17,889 nucleotides of DNA. Source: UBA1367 sp040268355. GTDB taxonomy: Bacteria > Actinomycetota > Coriobacteriia > Coriobacteriales > Atopobiaceae. Position 1 is the stretch's first letter. Every line of letters starts with the position of its first letter. The notes under the pieces are model-generated. The model was not told where the DNA came from. It saw only the letters and a program-made list of their open reading frames with translations, and did not search any database. The stretch covers positions 1-17,889 of the forward strand of contig JAWRIT010000091.1 in NCBI GenBank assembly GCA_040268355.1. Direction: 5' to 3'. The position numbers were made by a program, and so were the translations under genes. Positions 9,366 through 16,323 of this stretch are shown here, one piece after another.

Positions 9366-10446
9366 CGATGCTCACCACCGCAGATGACGCGAGCAGCTCC
9401 TGAGGAAAGTATCCCAGATTCGTGGTGGTCACCACCGTTTGGATGCCCTCCTGCACGAACGACACCATCGCGGCGCGCCGCGACTCGTCGAGCTCGCTCA
9501 TCACGTCGTCGAGCAGCAGCAGGGGCCGCTGGCCGACAATCTCGGTCGCGACCTCCACCTCCGCCATCTTCCAGGCGAGAACGATGGAGCGCTGCTGCCC
9601 CTGGCTGCCAAAGGTCCGCGCGTCTCGCCCGTCGATCGTGAAGGAGACGTCGTCTCTGTGCGGACCCACGAGCGTCTGGCGACGACGCAGGTCGTCGGGA
9701 CGACCCTGCGTGAGCCGGTCAAGGAAGCGGGACGTGAGCTCGTCTCTCGAGAGCGCGGGGGCGTCGTCGCCGAGCGAGCACACGTACGTGCACTCCAGAC
9801 GCTCGCCGCCGCAGAGCCGACCGTAGATGTCGCAGACCCTCGTGCGCAGACGGTCAAAGAGACGCGAGCGTGCGAGCAGCAGCGTCGCGCCGCCCAGGGC
9901 CACCGACGTGTCCCAGGCCTCTAGGAGATCCAGGTTGGGCGCCTCCTCCTTGAGCAGCCGGTTGCGCTGCTCGACGGCACGTTGGTACGCCCCAAGGACC
10001 TTGGCAAAGCCATGGTTCGCCTGCTGGCCGAACGCGTCGAGCTCGCCCCGTCGTCGTGAGGCGCCGCGCTTCACCAGGGCGAGGTCGTCGGGGTTGAACA
10101 GCACCGACATGAGCGACTCGGGGACGTCGGTCGCCTGTATGGGCTTGCCGTTGCGGCGAAAGTGCCGCCGCCCGTCGCTCACCAGGCAATCGACGTCGAC
10201 ATGTCGCCCGTCCCCCCGCAGGCGCGCGGTGGCTCGCGCGGCGTCGCAGCCCTCGCGCACCAGCTGGGCCGGGCGGGGCTTACGAAAGGACATCCCCGCG
10301 GTCAACAGCTGGAGGGCCTCGACCGTGTTGGTCTTGCCGACGGCGTTCGGTCCGACGAGCACCGTCATGGACGGCGAGAACGTCACGTCACGGGAGGCGG
10401 CGTCCCGCCAGTCGCGCAGCTCGAGCTCTGTGACCAGCAGACCCAC
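9358..10446 (-). CDS. recF: DNA replication and repair protein RecF
   Basis: SMC-like ATPase that, with RecO and RecR, loads RecA at single-strand gaps and stalled forks. The 362-residue product shows Walker A GPNAVGKTN (32-40), the conserved NPDDLALVKRG (118-128), GPHRDDV (261-267), the ABC signature region GSQGQQRSIVLAWKMAE (280-296) and Walker B with D-loop LLLLDDVMSELD (309-320). Translation starts at GTG, 3 bases after the dnaN stop codon, giving a tight dnaN-recF-DUF721 operon. Length and motifs are standard. Confidence 0.97.
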   Translation of the reverse strand: MGLLVTELELRDWRDAASRDVTFSPSMTVLVGPNAVGKTNTVEALQLLTAGMSFRKPRPAQLVREGCDAARATARLRGDGRHVDVDCLVSDGRRHFRRNGKPIQATDVPESLMSVLFNPDDLALVKRGASRRRGELDAFGQQANHGFAKVLGAYQRAVEQRNRLLKEEAPNLDLLEAWDTSVALGGATLLLARSRLFDRLRTRVCDIYGRLCGGERLECTYVCSLGDDAPALSRDELTSRFLDRLTQGRPDDLRRRQTLVGPHRDDVSFTIDGRDARTFGSQGQQRSIVLAWKMAEVEVATEIVGQRPLLLLDDVMSELDESRRAAMVSFVQEGIQTVVTTTNLGYFPQELLASSAVVSIGG

Positions 10447-10449
10447 CGG

Positions 10450-11559
10450 CTACATCCTCACCGGCATGAGCAGATAGAGGTAGTTGATGGCGCCGTAGGA
10501 CTTGAAGATCGCGGGCTGCATGGGACCCTGCAGCTCGAGGGCCACCTCGGAGGTGGCCGAGAGCGCGTTGACGCAGTCGAAGACGTAGTGGAAGTTCAGG
10601 GCGATGGAGAGGCTCTCCCCCTCGACGTCCGCGTCGAGCAACTCCGACGACTCCCCCTGATCGGGGGAGGACGCCGAGAGGCGCAGCAGGTGCCCGTCCG
10701 TGTCGGCGTCGAAGCGCACCGACGGGTTGGACGCGGCGATGACCGACACGCGCTTCAGGGCGTCGCCGAAGGGCTCGACCGCGAGCTTCACCGTGGAGGC
10801 GCAGCTCGAGGGCAGCAGCTGGCGGTAGTTGGGGAAGTTCCCCTCGATCTTGCGGGACACGTAGGTCGTGTTGCCGAAGGAGAAGACCACCTGGCTGTCG
10901 GTGGTGCCGACCATCACCTGCTCGGTCATCGAGGGAAGCGTCAACACATCATGGAAGGTCGCACCGGGCACGATGGTCACGAATGCCTCGTCGGTGGAGC
11001 TCGTCTCGGTGTTCGAGTCGCAGACGGCCAGGCGGTACGAGTCGGTGGCGACCATGCGGATGGTGTTCTCCTCGACGGAGAGCAGCACGCCCTGCAGGAT
11101 GGGGCGGGAGGTGTCGCGGGAGGTCACCTTGTAGACCTTGTCGACCATCTCGGCGAGCAGCTCGCTCGGAAGTTCGATGGAGCGCTCGAGGTCGTAGGAG
11201 GGGAACTCCGGGAAGTCGGCGGGATCGAGCGTGTTGAGGCGGAAGTGGGACTTGTGGCACGAGATCTCAAGCGTGCGGGCGCCCTCTTCCATCCTGAACG
11301 AGACCGCCGCGTCGGGCAGCGTCTTGACGATGCTGGTGAGCACCTTGCCCGAGACCACCGTCTGCCCCGCCTCCTCGACGTTGGCGGCGATGCGGTGGCG
11401 GATGGAGATCGTGAGGTTCGCTGTCTGGAACTCGAGGGTCCCCTCCGCCGCCTTGATGTAGACGCCCGACAGATAGGGCAACGTCGCGTTGGTCGCCATG
11501 CCCTTCGCGACGACGAGGAGGGCCTGCGCGAGCGCGGACTGGCTGACGGTGAACTGCAT
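10450..11559 (-). CDS. dnaN: DNA polymerase III sliding clamp (beta subunit)
   Basis: Ring-shaped dimeric processivity clamp that tethers DNA polymerase III and other partners to DNA. The 369-residue product has three clamp folds, beginning MQFTVSQSALAQALLVVAKG and ending with the typical C-terminal YLLMPVRM that forms part of the peptide-binding pocket. The ATG at 11559 was chosen because AAGGGG lies upstream at good spacing and because dnaN proteins start this way; an in-frame ATG 36 bases upstream lies in the AT-rich origin region. It is preceded by the 240-base candidate oriC and coupled to recF. Confidence 0.97.
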   Translation of the reverse strand: MQFTVSQSALAQALLVVAKGMATNATLPYLSGVYIKAAEGTLEFQTANLTISIRHRIAANVEEAGQTVVSGKVLTSIVKTLPDAAVSFRMEEGARTLEISCHKSHFRLNTLDPADFPEFPSYDLERSIELPSELLAEMVDKVYKVTSRDTSRPILQGVLLSVEENTIRMVATDSYRLAVCDSNTETSSTDEAFVTIVPGATFHDVLTLPSMTEQVMVGTTDSQVVFSFGNTTYVSRKIEGNFPNYRQLLPSSCASTVKLAVEPFGDALKRVSVIAASNPSVRFDADTDGHLLRLSASSPDQGESSELLDADVEGESLSIALNFHYVFDCVNALSATSEVALELQGPMQPAIFKSYGAINYLYLLMPVRM

Positions 11560-11799
11560 GGGAACCCCTTCTCTTTCTCTTATATAGATATACAAAGACT
11601 AAGAGAGATACTATGTCTTGTCGATATGTTCAAAGCTCTCTCTTTTTGCTGGTGAAGATAGTCGTTTAAGAGCGCTGGCAGTTAGCTTTTCCTCAACGTG
11701 GCTCAACAGTTCAAAGTGTGTCGATAACGTTCTCGACACCCCTGGGGTAGTTTTCACCACCTTTGATAAGGTATTCGACAAGCCTGTGAACACCGCCCC
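11560..11799. other. oriC: Candidate oriC: DnaA-box cluster and AT-rich unwinding region
   Basis: The dnaA-dnaN gap is the usual origin site in actinobacteria. Four nonamers share the core TCGACA: ATATCGACA (11619-11627, minus), TTATCGACA (11719-11727, minus; one mismatch to TTATCCACA), TTCTCGACA (11730-11738, plus) and TATTCGACA (11772-11780, plus). The middle pair forms an inverted repeat GTGTCGA/TCGACAC (11718-11739). TTTTCACCA (11751) and GTGTTCACA (11785-11793, minus) are weaker. The dnaN-proximal side, about 11573-11615, is strikingly AT-rich for this genome and could be the unwinding element. The octamer GTTCAAAG occurs twice (11628 and 11709). Core genes on both sides point away from this area, which supports an origin. 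Confidence 0.7.
11605..11633 (-). promoter_or_regulatory. Possible dnaN promoter inside oriC
   Basis: On the minus strand, TTGAAC (11633-11628) and TATCTC (11610-11605) are 17 bases apart, and the ATATCGACA nonamer lies in the spacer, mirroring the dnaA promoter. The hexamers are poor, and an alternative uses TCGACA itself as a -35, so this is tentative. Confidence 0.3.
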
Positions 11800-13314
11800 T
11801 CAGGTGGCATCGGCGATGCCGTCGCGCAGGGTGTCGATGCGGTCGTGGAAGATGCGGTCGCGCTTCTTGTAGTCGTCCACCCAGGCGATGCTGTGCTTGA
11901 CGGTGGCGTGGGTCCGCCCGCCGAACTTCTTGCCGATCTCCGCGAGGGTGTTGTCCGTCAGCTCGCGCGTGAGCCAGATGCCCACATGGCGTGCCTCCAT
12001 GAGCTCCTTGTTGCGCTTGGAGCCGATGAGGTCGTCGTGCGCGACGTCATAGAACTTCTCGACCTGCCGTTGTATGTGCTCGACGGTCACGATGTGCTGG
12101 CCGGTCGGCCACTTCTGGTTGGCGATCTCGACGATGTCCCCGCGCGAGATGGCCTCCCCCACGCGCTCGCGACGATGCGCCTGCATGAGGCAGGACTGCA
12201 CGAAGCCCTCGATGACGCGGATGTTGGTCCCCGCGCGTTCCGCCATGAGACGCCGCATGTCCTCGTCGATGGTGCCGATGACCCCATCGATGTGCTCGTC
12301 CGCGGCGTCGCCGCGCATGCGCTCGTAGAATGCGTTGATGAGGTTGAGCTTGAGCTCGTAGTCCGGGACCTGGATGGAGACGGACAGGCCGGAGTCCATG
12401 CGGGAGGTGTCCCGCTCGTCGAACTTGCTGTCCCCCATGCCCAGCTGCGAGGGGGAGCGGTCGGCGGCGAGCACGATCTGCTTGTTGTGGCTCATGAGCG
12501 TGTTGAACGTCTTGAAGAAGAAGCGGATGGTGCCGCCCGCCGTCATCATGTTCTGGATGTCGTCGATGATGAGCACGTCCACGTTCTGGTAGCGCGCCGA
12601 CATGGTGCTGGAGGCCGAGGTCGAGCTGCGGTCGGTCGCCGCGAGCACGTACTCGTCCACGAAGTCCGCCGCCGCCCGGTAGATGCAGTGCCGGGAGGGG
12701 TCGTTCTTGGCTATGTAGTTCTGGATGGCCCGCAGGAGGTGCGTCTTTCCCAGGCCGCTCTTCCCATAGATGAACAGGGGGTTGTAGCTCTTGTGGTCTC
12801 CGTTGGCGACCTGCTTGGCCGCCTCGAGGGCGTAGCGGTTCTCCTCGCCGGCGACGAAGCGCCCGAAGGTGAGCTTGGAGTCGACGTCGGCGCCCACCAT
12901 CAGCGTGTCGAGCGGCATCGGCCGCGTGGCGTCCGCCTCCCTGCTCCCCTGTGGGGTGTCGCTTTGGTGTGATCCGTCGACCTTTCCGCCGCTGCTCAGG
13001 CGCGAGAGCTCCTCCGGCGACACCTCGTTGGAGATCCGTGCTGCGCGCGTGTCCTTGACGAGGTCGACGACGAGGGTCAGATGTTGGAAGGCCGCCTGCT
13101 CGAGGCATTGCTCGATGATCGTCGCATGTTGGGTGATCCTTCGCTGGGCGAAGGCGAGCGGCGTTGACACACGGAAGGTCTCGCCGTCAAGCGCGAGGGG
13201 CGTGCAGTTGTCGATCATTGCGATGGTTGACTGGCTGATGTCATCTCGTGCCGAGATGAGTGCCATGACGTCTTCCCACAATATGGCGGCGTCTGAAGCC
13301 TGGCTTTGTTCCAT
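11800..13314 (-). CDS. dnaA: Chromosomal replication initiator protein DnaA (divergent)
   Basis: AAA+ initiator that binds DnaA boxes and opens oriC. The 504-residue product has domain I (about 10-85), a linker (about 90-135) and the AAA+ domain with Walker A GKSGLGKT (184-191), Walker B LIIDDI (248-253), arginines Arg301/Arg305 in the box VII region and sensor-2 Arg366. Domain IV is the helix-turn-helix DNA-binding part. Two family signatures differ. Box VII reads SRMDSGL instead of SRFxWGL. The DNA-contact signature reads GGRTHATVKH (465-474) instead of GGRDHTTVxH, changing two residues equivalent to E. coli Asp433 and Thr435; the minor-groove arginine (E. coli Arg399) is kept as Arg442. 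The ATG at 13314 has only a weak GGTGA upstream. A strong promoter with two candidate boxes precedes it. Confidence 0.97.
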   Translation of the reverse strand: MEQSQASDAAILWEDVMALISARDDISQSTIAMIDNCTPLALDGETFRVSTPLAFAQRRITQHATIIEQCLEQAAFQHLTLVVDLVKDTRAARISNEVSPEELSRLSSGGKVDGSHQSDTPQGSREADATRPMPLDTLMVGADVDSKLTFGRFVAGEENRYALEAAKQVANGDHKSYNPLFIYGKSGLGKTHLLRAIQNYIAKNDPSRHCIYRAAADFVDEYVLAATDRSSTSASSTMSARYQNVDVLIIDDIQNMMTAGGTIRFFFKTFNTLMSHNKQIVLAADRSPSQLGMGDSKFDERDTSRMDSGLSVSIQVPDYELKLNLINAFYERMRGDAADEHIDGVIGTIDEDMRRLMAERAGTNIRVIEGFVQSCLMQAHRRERVGEAISRGDIVEIANQKWPTGQHIVTVEHIQRQVEKFYDVAHDDLIGSKRNKELMEARHVGIWLTRELTDNTLAEIGKKFGGRTHATVKHSIAWVDDYKKRDRIFHDRIDTLRDGIADAT

Positions 13315-13336
13315 GGGTCACCGTAGTCTCATCTGA

Positions 13337-13382
13337 TGTTGAAAAGTCCGCTCCATTATATGTTGAAAGGTGCGCGTGCCAA
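13337..13382 (-). promoter_or_regulatory. dnaA promoter with two TTTCAACA operator/DnaA-box candidates
   Basis: On the minus strand, TTGGCA (13382-13377) and TATAAT (13360-13355) are 16 bases apart. The nonamer CTTTCAACA (13369-13361) sits in the spacer, abutting the -10 box. TTTTCAACA (13345-13337) falls just after the predicted transcript start near 13348. A protein bound to either would block transcription, which fits DnaA autoregulation if these are DnaA boxes. Confidence 0.75.
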
Positions 13383-13437
13383 GCGGCTTCCCTCCGAACG
13401 GGACGCCCTGGGCGATGCCTTTTGGGGTGTGGGGGCG

Positions 13438-14472
13438 CTACAGGCCGAGCAGGCGGCGCCCCGCCTCGGTCAGATGACGCTTCTGCCCACCCTGCTTGGA
13501 GACGAGTCCTTGACCCTCGAGCTGGCTGAGCACCCGTGACCAGGTCGATTCCGACAGCGGGTGCCATGCGTTGAGGTCCCTCGGCCCCACCGACTCGTGC
13601 GTGCGCAAGTACTCGAGGGCGCGCATCCCGCGTTCGCTCACCTGGGGCGGCGTGGGCGGTGCCGGAGGTTGGACGGCCGGCGGCCCCGGTTGCGCGGGAT
13701 ATGTCTGCTGCCATGTGGTAGGGGTCGGCCAAGCCGGTGTCTGTTGCGGCTGGGGGGCGGCGTAAGGCTGTTGCTCCAGGTAGGGGACGTTCTGGGGCGG
13801 GGTTCCCATCGGCATGGCCGGCTGGGGGTACTGCGTTGGGTACTGCGGCTGCCAGGTGATGGGTGCCGCGCTCGGGTGGTTCATCTGCTCTGGGCTCGCC
13901 GCCCGCGCCGGTGCGCCGTCTGCTGCCACCTGCTGGTCTTCCGCTTCGTCCTGGACCAGGGAAATGGTGACGATCGTTCCCCTGCGCATGTTGTCCTCGA
14001 CCGTGAGCGACCCGCCCTTGTCCTGCAGCCACTGCTGGGCATAGGGAAGCCCGGAGCCGACCCCGCGAATGTAGCGCTTCATCTCGCCGGTCGCCGACGT
14101 CGTCCCATACTCTAGCGCGCGGTGCTTGTCGGTGATCCCCGGCCCCTGGTCGGAGAAGCGGATGGTGTCGCCTCCGTCGAGGATCGACACGGTCGGCTCG
14201 ATGAAGTAGGCATGGATGAGGTTCTCCACCACCTCGCGGATGACGGTGAAGGGGATGCGCCCTCCCTGCTCCTGGGCAAGCCGGGTGACGGTCGCCGTGA
14301 TCTCCTCAAGGTAGGAACGGATGTCCGAAGGCTCGACCACCACCACGCGCGGGGCCGCCGCGGCGTCGTCATAGACCGCGATGCGCGCGGGGTGCCGCAC
14401 GTCGAGCGACCGCTCGACGGACTCGTCCTGCTCGCCGCCATTCTCGACAAAGGGGTAGAACGTATCGGGCAC
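13438..14472 (-). CDS. GHKL ATPase-winged helix protein at the origin
   Basis: A 344-residue protein of unusual architecture. After about 50 N-terminal residues comes a GHKL (HATPase_c) ATP-binding domain: N-box REVVENLIHA (79-88, Glu80/Asn84), G1 box DQGPGI (108-113) and G2 box GVGSGLP (137-143). Residues about 175-278 are a Pro/Gln-rich, probably disordered linker. Residues 279-344 look like a MarR-like winged helix (SERGMRALEYLRTHESVG, then SESTWSRVLSQLEGQGLV and a basic wing). There is no H-box, sensor or membrane segment, so it is not a normal histidine kinase; it may be an ATP-gated DNA-binding regulator or a SpoIIAB-like kinase. I chose GTG 14472 because AAAGG lies 7 bases upstream; ATG 14493 has no ribosome-binding site but stays possible. 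It lies between dnaA and rpmH. Confidence 0.85.
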   Translation of the reverse strand: MPDTFYPFVENGGEQDESVERSLDVRHPARIAVYDDAAAAPRVVVVEPSDIRSYLEEITATVTRLAQEQGGRIPFTVIREVVENLIHAYFIEPTVSILDGGDTIRFSDQGPGITDKHRALEYGTTSATGEMKRYIRGVGSGLPYAQQWLQDKGGSLTVEDNMRRGTIVTISLVQDEAEDQQVAADGAPARAASPEQMNHPSAAPITWQPQYPTQYPQPAMPMGTPPQNVPYLEQQPYAAPQPQQTPAWPTPTTWQQTYPAQPGPPAVQPPAPPTPPQVSERGMRALEYLRTHESVGPRDLNAWHPLSESTWSRVLSQLEGQGLVSKQGGQKRHLTEAGRRLLGL

Positions 14473-14480
14473 GTGCGGAC

Positions 14481-14551
14481 CTTTCAACAACATTTCGCCG
14501 ACTGATGAAAACTTGCCAACTTTGTGTACCGTTGGATGAAAGTTTTCAACA
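14481..14551 (+). promoter_or_regulatory. Pair of TTTCAACA boxes upstream of the GHKL gene
   Basis: CTTTCAACA (14481-14489) and TTTTCAACA (14543-14551), both on the plus strand, are identical to the two nonamers at the dnaA promoter. A related TTTTCATCA lies between them (14503-14511, minus). The first overlaps the ribosome-binding site of the GHKL gene. The second contains TTGAAA on the minus strand, a possible -35 box 15 bases from TACACA. They may be DnaA boxes or operators shared by dnaA and the GHKL gene. Confidence 0.5.
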
Positions 14552-14726
14552 GATGACGATTCCCTGTTCATAAAGCATAAAGCAGAGAAAAGCCACGCCC
14601 CTGAGGATACCACGTGCCACAGCTTTGCATGAAAGCTTGCAGAACATTGGCAGGAAGCCTGCCACACTCGAGAACGCGGGCGCCCCTGCGCAGGTGAGAC
14701 GGTGATTTTGAGATTCTCATGGGAGA

Positions 14727-14756
14727 TTGACAGTCAGCGCGCTCTGCCCATACAAT
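14727..14756 (+). promoter_or_regulatory. Promoter of the rpmH operon
   Basis: Consensus -35 TTGACA (14727-14732) and -10 TACAAT (14751-14756) with an 18-base spacer. The predicted start near 14763 leaves a leader of about 45 bases ending in a strong TAGGAGGAA ribosome-binding site before rpmH. Confidence 0.8.
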
Positions 14757-14808
14757 CGTAGGGCTTGACTCAATTTGCTCATTGTCTTCTTCCTAGGAGG
14801 AATCAGTT

Positions 14809-14943
14809 ATGAAGCGTACCTACCAGCCTAACAAGCGGAAGCGTGCCAAGACGCACGGATTCCGTGCCCGCATGGCAACCAAGGGTGGTCGTGCCGTGCT
14901 CTCGCGTCGGCGCGCAAAGGGTCGCAAGAGGTTGACCGTCTAG
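14809..14943 (+). CDS. rpmH: 50S ribosomal protein L34
   Basis: A 44-residue, very basic protein of the large ribosomal subunit. It begins MKRTYQPNKRKRAKTHGFR, continues RMATKGGRAVL and ends KGRKRLTV, a full match to the L34 pattern and length. AGGAGG lies 8 bases before the ATG. It is the first gene of the rpmH-rnpA-yidD-yidC-khpB run and sits behind a consensus promoter, fitting high expression. The order rpmH-rnpA beside dnaA is conserved across bacteria. Confidence 0.98.
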   Translation: MKRTYQPNKRKRAKTHGFRARMATKGGRAVLSRRRAKGRKRLTV

Positions 14944-14951
14944 GTTCCACG

Positions 14952-15296
14952 ATGAAGACCATCAAATCCCACCAGGATTTTGAGAAGGTCTTTTCCGGTG
15001 GTACGCGAGCCAACCATCGGCTCGTCCGCATGACAGCACTAAGACGTAGCGAAGGCGGCCCTGCAAGAGTCGCCTTCGTTGCGCCTAAACGGCTGGGCAA
15101 TGCGGTCTTCAGGAACAGGTGCAAGCGCGTCCTGCGTGAGGCGGCCCGCTTCGCGCGACTTCCGTGGGAGGGATTCGACGTGATTCTCTTTGCGACGAGA
15201 AACACCCACGACGCCCATCCAACAGAGGTTGCCGACGCCATCGCATCCCTGAGGAGTCGCCTCGTGCGGCCGCGGAAGCCCGCGGTGCGGAGGTAG
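14952..15296 (+). CDS. rnpA: Ribonuclease P protein component
   Basis: Protein subunit of RNase P, which helps the catalytic RNA (rnpB, not in this window) bind and cut precursor tRNA 5' leaders. The 114-residue basic protein shows the conserved F..VF start (HQDFEKVFSGG), RVAFVAPKRLGNAVFRN and the RNR signature NRCKRVLREAAR. It starts 8 bases after the rpmH stop codon with no clear ribosome-binding site, so it may depend on translation of rpmH. Its C-terminus, rich in Arg and Pro, is not distinctive. Confidence 0.96.
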   Translation: MKTIKSHQDFEKVFSGGTRANHRLVRMTALRRSEGGPARVAFVAPKRLGNAVFRNRCKRVLREAARFARLPWEGFDVILFATRNTHDAHPTEVADAIASLRSRLVRPRKPAVRR

Positions 15297-15298
15297 TC

Positions 15299-15508
15299 AT
15301 GAAGCGCGTGCTCATGGCTGTGATCAGGGGATATCGGCGGTACGTCTCCCCACTTTTGGGGAGTAGATGCATCTACACGCCCACCTGCTCCGCCTATGCC
15401 CTCGAGGCCATCGGTCGTTACGGAGTCGTTCGCGGCGGATGGCTCTCCATCAAGCGCATCTGCCGCTGTCATCCCTTTCATGAGGGTGGGTACGATCCGG
15501 TACCCTAA
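15299..15508 (+). CDS. yidD: Membrane protein insertion efficiency factor YidD
   Basis: Small 69-residue protein of the YidD/DUF37 family, thought to assist YidC/Sec-dependent membrane protein insertion at the inner face of the membrane. The family pattern is clear: an amphipathic start MKRVLMAVIRGYRRYVSPLLG, the cysteine motif CIYTPTCSAYALEAI, GVVRGGWLSIKRICRCHP and the ending GGYDPVP. The usual CRFxPxCS motif is CIYTPTCS here, a mild change that keeps both cysteines. The ATG at 15299, 2 bases after the rnpA stop, has GGAGG 5 bases upstream; the same frame is open far upstream inside rnpA, but that part is not YidD-like. Confidence 0.95.
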   Translation: MKRVLMAVIRGYRRYVSPLLGSRCIYTPTCSAYALEAIGRYGVVRGGWLSIKRICRCHPFHEGGYDPVP

Positions 15509-15529
15509 ACGTCGAACCACGGAGGAAGC

Positions 15530-16288
15530 ATGTGGGACTGGTTTGTATCATTTCTGACGGATATCCTTGCGCAGCTCGCCGCGCTGACTGGTGACTGGGG
15601 CCTGGGGATCATCATCCTCACGTTCTGCATTCGTGTGCTCATCGCCCCTCTGCTCAACAAGTCGACCGTGTCCAGCGCGCGCATGCAGGTTCTGCAGCCC
15701 AAGCTGAGGGAGATCCAGGAGCGCTACGAAGACGATCCTGAGCGGCAGATGGCCGAGATGCGCAAGTTCCAGGCGGAGAATGACTTCAATCCGCTGGGGG
15801 GCTGCCTCCCGATGCTTCTGCAGATGCCGGTGTTCTTCGCCCTGTTCACGGTGGCCCGCAACGTTCCCGCCTCCGCGTCCTTCCTGAACATTCTGCCGTC
15901 CATCTCGATGTCCGTCTCTCAGGCGGTCACGGAGCTTGGCCTTGTGGGCGCGGCGGCCTACATTGCCTTTGACATTGGGTTTGGCCTGATGACGCTTGTC
16001 CAGATGCTTTTGAGCGCGAGGAACGTGCCCGCCGAGCAGCGCAGGCAGAACATTGTCATGGGCGTCATGATGTCCGCGATGATGGTTTGGTTTGGCTGGG
16101 GTGTCCCTGCGGCCGTGTTGCTCTACTACGTCACGTCGTCACTGTGGCAGGTCGTGCAGCAGCAGCTGGTGACCAAGCGCGTGATCGAGAAGGTCAAGGC
16201 CGAGACCGAGGCCAAGTTCGCCGATCAGCCGGTTGAGATCAACGTCGTTCGCAAGGAGCGTAAGGCACGTCCCAAGAAGAAGGGCTAA
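15530..16288 (+). CDS. yidC: Membrane protein insertase YidC (Oxa1/SpoIIIJ type)
   Basis: Insertase that folds and inserts membrane proteins alone or with SecYEG. The 252-residue protein is the short Gram-positive type without the large periplasmic domain of E. coli YidC. Hydrophobic segments lie near residues 22-42, 94-112, 137-165 and 180-205. The conserved hydrophilic-groove arginine is Arg35 (ILTFCIRVLIAPL). A cytoplasmic helical hairpin follows with RMQVLQPKLREIQERY, then NPLGGCLPMLLQMPVFFALF. The C-terminus is a basic tail (RKERKARPKKKG) that may contact ribosomes. No lipoprotein cysteine (lipobox) is visible at the N-terminus, unlike SpoIIIJ. GGAGGAAGC precedes the ATG; yidD ends 21 bases upstream. 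Confidence 0.96.
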   Translation: MWDWFVSFLTDILAQLAALTGDWGLGIIILTFCIRVLIAPLLNKSTVSSARMQVLQPKLREIQERYEDDPERQMAEMRKFQAENDFNPLGGCLPMLLQMPVFFALFTVARNVPASASFLNILPSISMSVSQAVTELGLVGAAAYIAFDIGFGLMTLVQMLLSARNVPAEQRRQNIVMGVMMSAMMVWFGWGVPAAVLLYYVTSSLWQVVQQQLVTKRVIEKVKAETEAKFADQPVEINVVRKERKARPKKKG

Positions 16289-16323
16289 CGCACTTCCCGA
16301 TGGCTGTTGAGGAGGTTGAAGAC

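Larger units (their letters stand above)
14473..14808. other. Intergenic region between the GHKL gene and rpmH
   Basis: This 336-base gap holds no gene. It carries two TTTCAACA-core nonamers near its left end (described separately), a 6-bp hairpin AGCTTT/AAAGCT (14621-14637), a tight 7-bp hairpin TGGCAGG-AAG-CCTGCCA (14648-14664), a palindrome TGAGA-T-TCTCA (14709-14719) just upstream of the rpmH -35 box, and the rpmH promoter. None of the hairpins is followed by a T run. Confidence 0.6.

Noticed and set aside
6618..9641. Very long open frame on the plus strand opposite gyrB, DUF721 and recF
   Set aside because: Same antisense shadow effect; it spans several real genes on the other strand and shows no recognisable motif.
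13438..14571. GHKL gene as a classical sensor histidine kinase, or starting at ATG 14571
   Set aside because: No H-box, sensor or transmembrane segment. The longer start lacks a ribosome-binding site and would cover the operator-like nonamer at 14543-14551.
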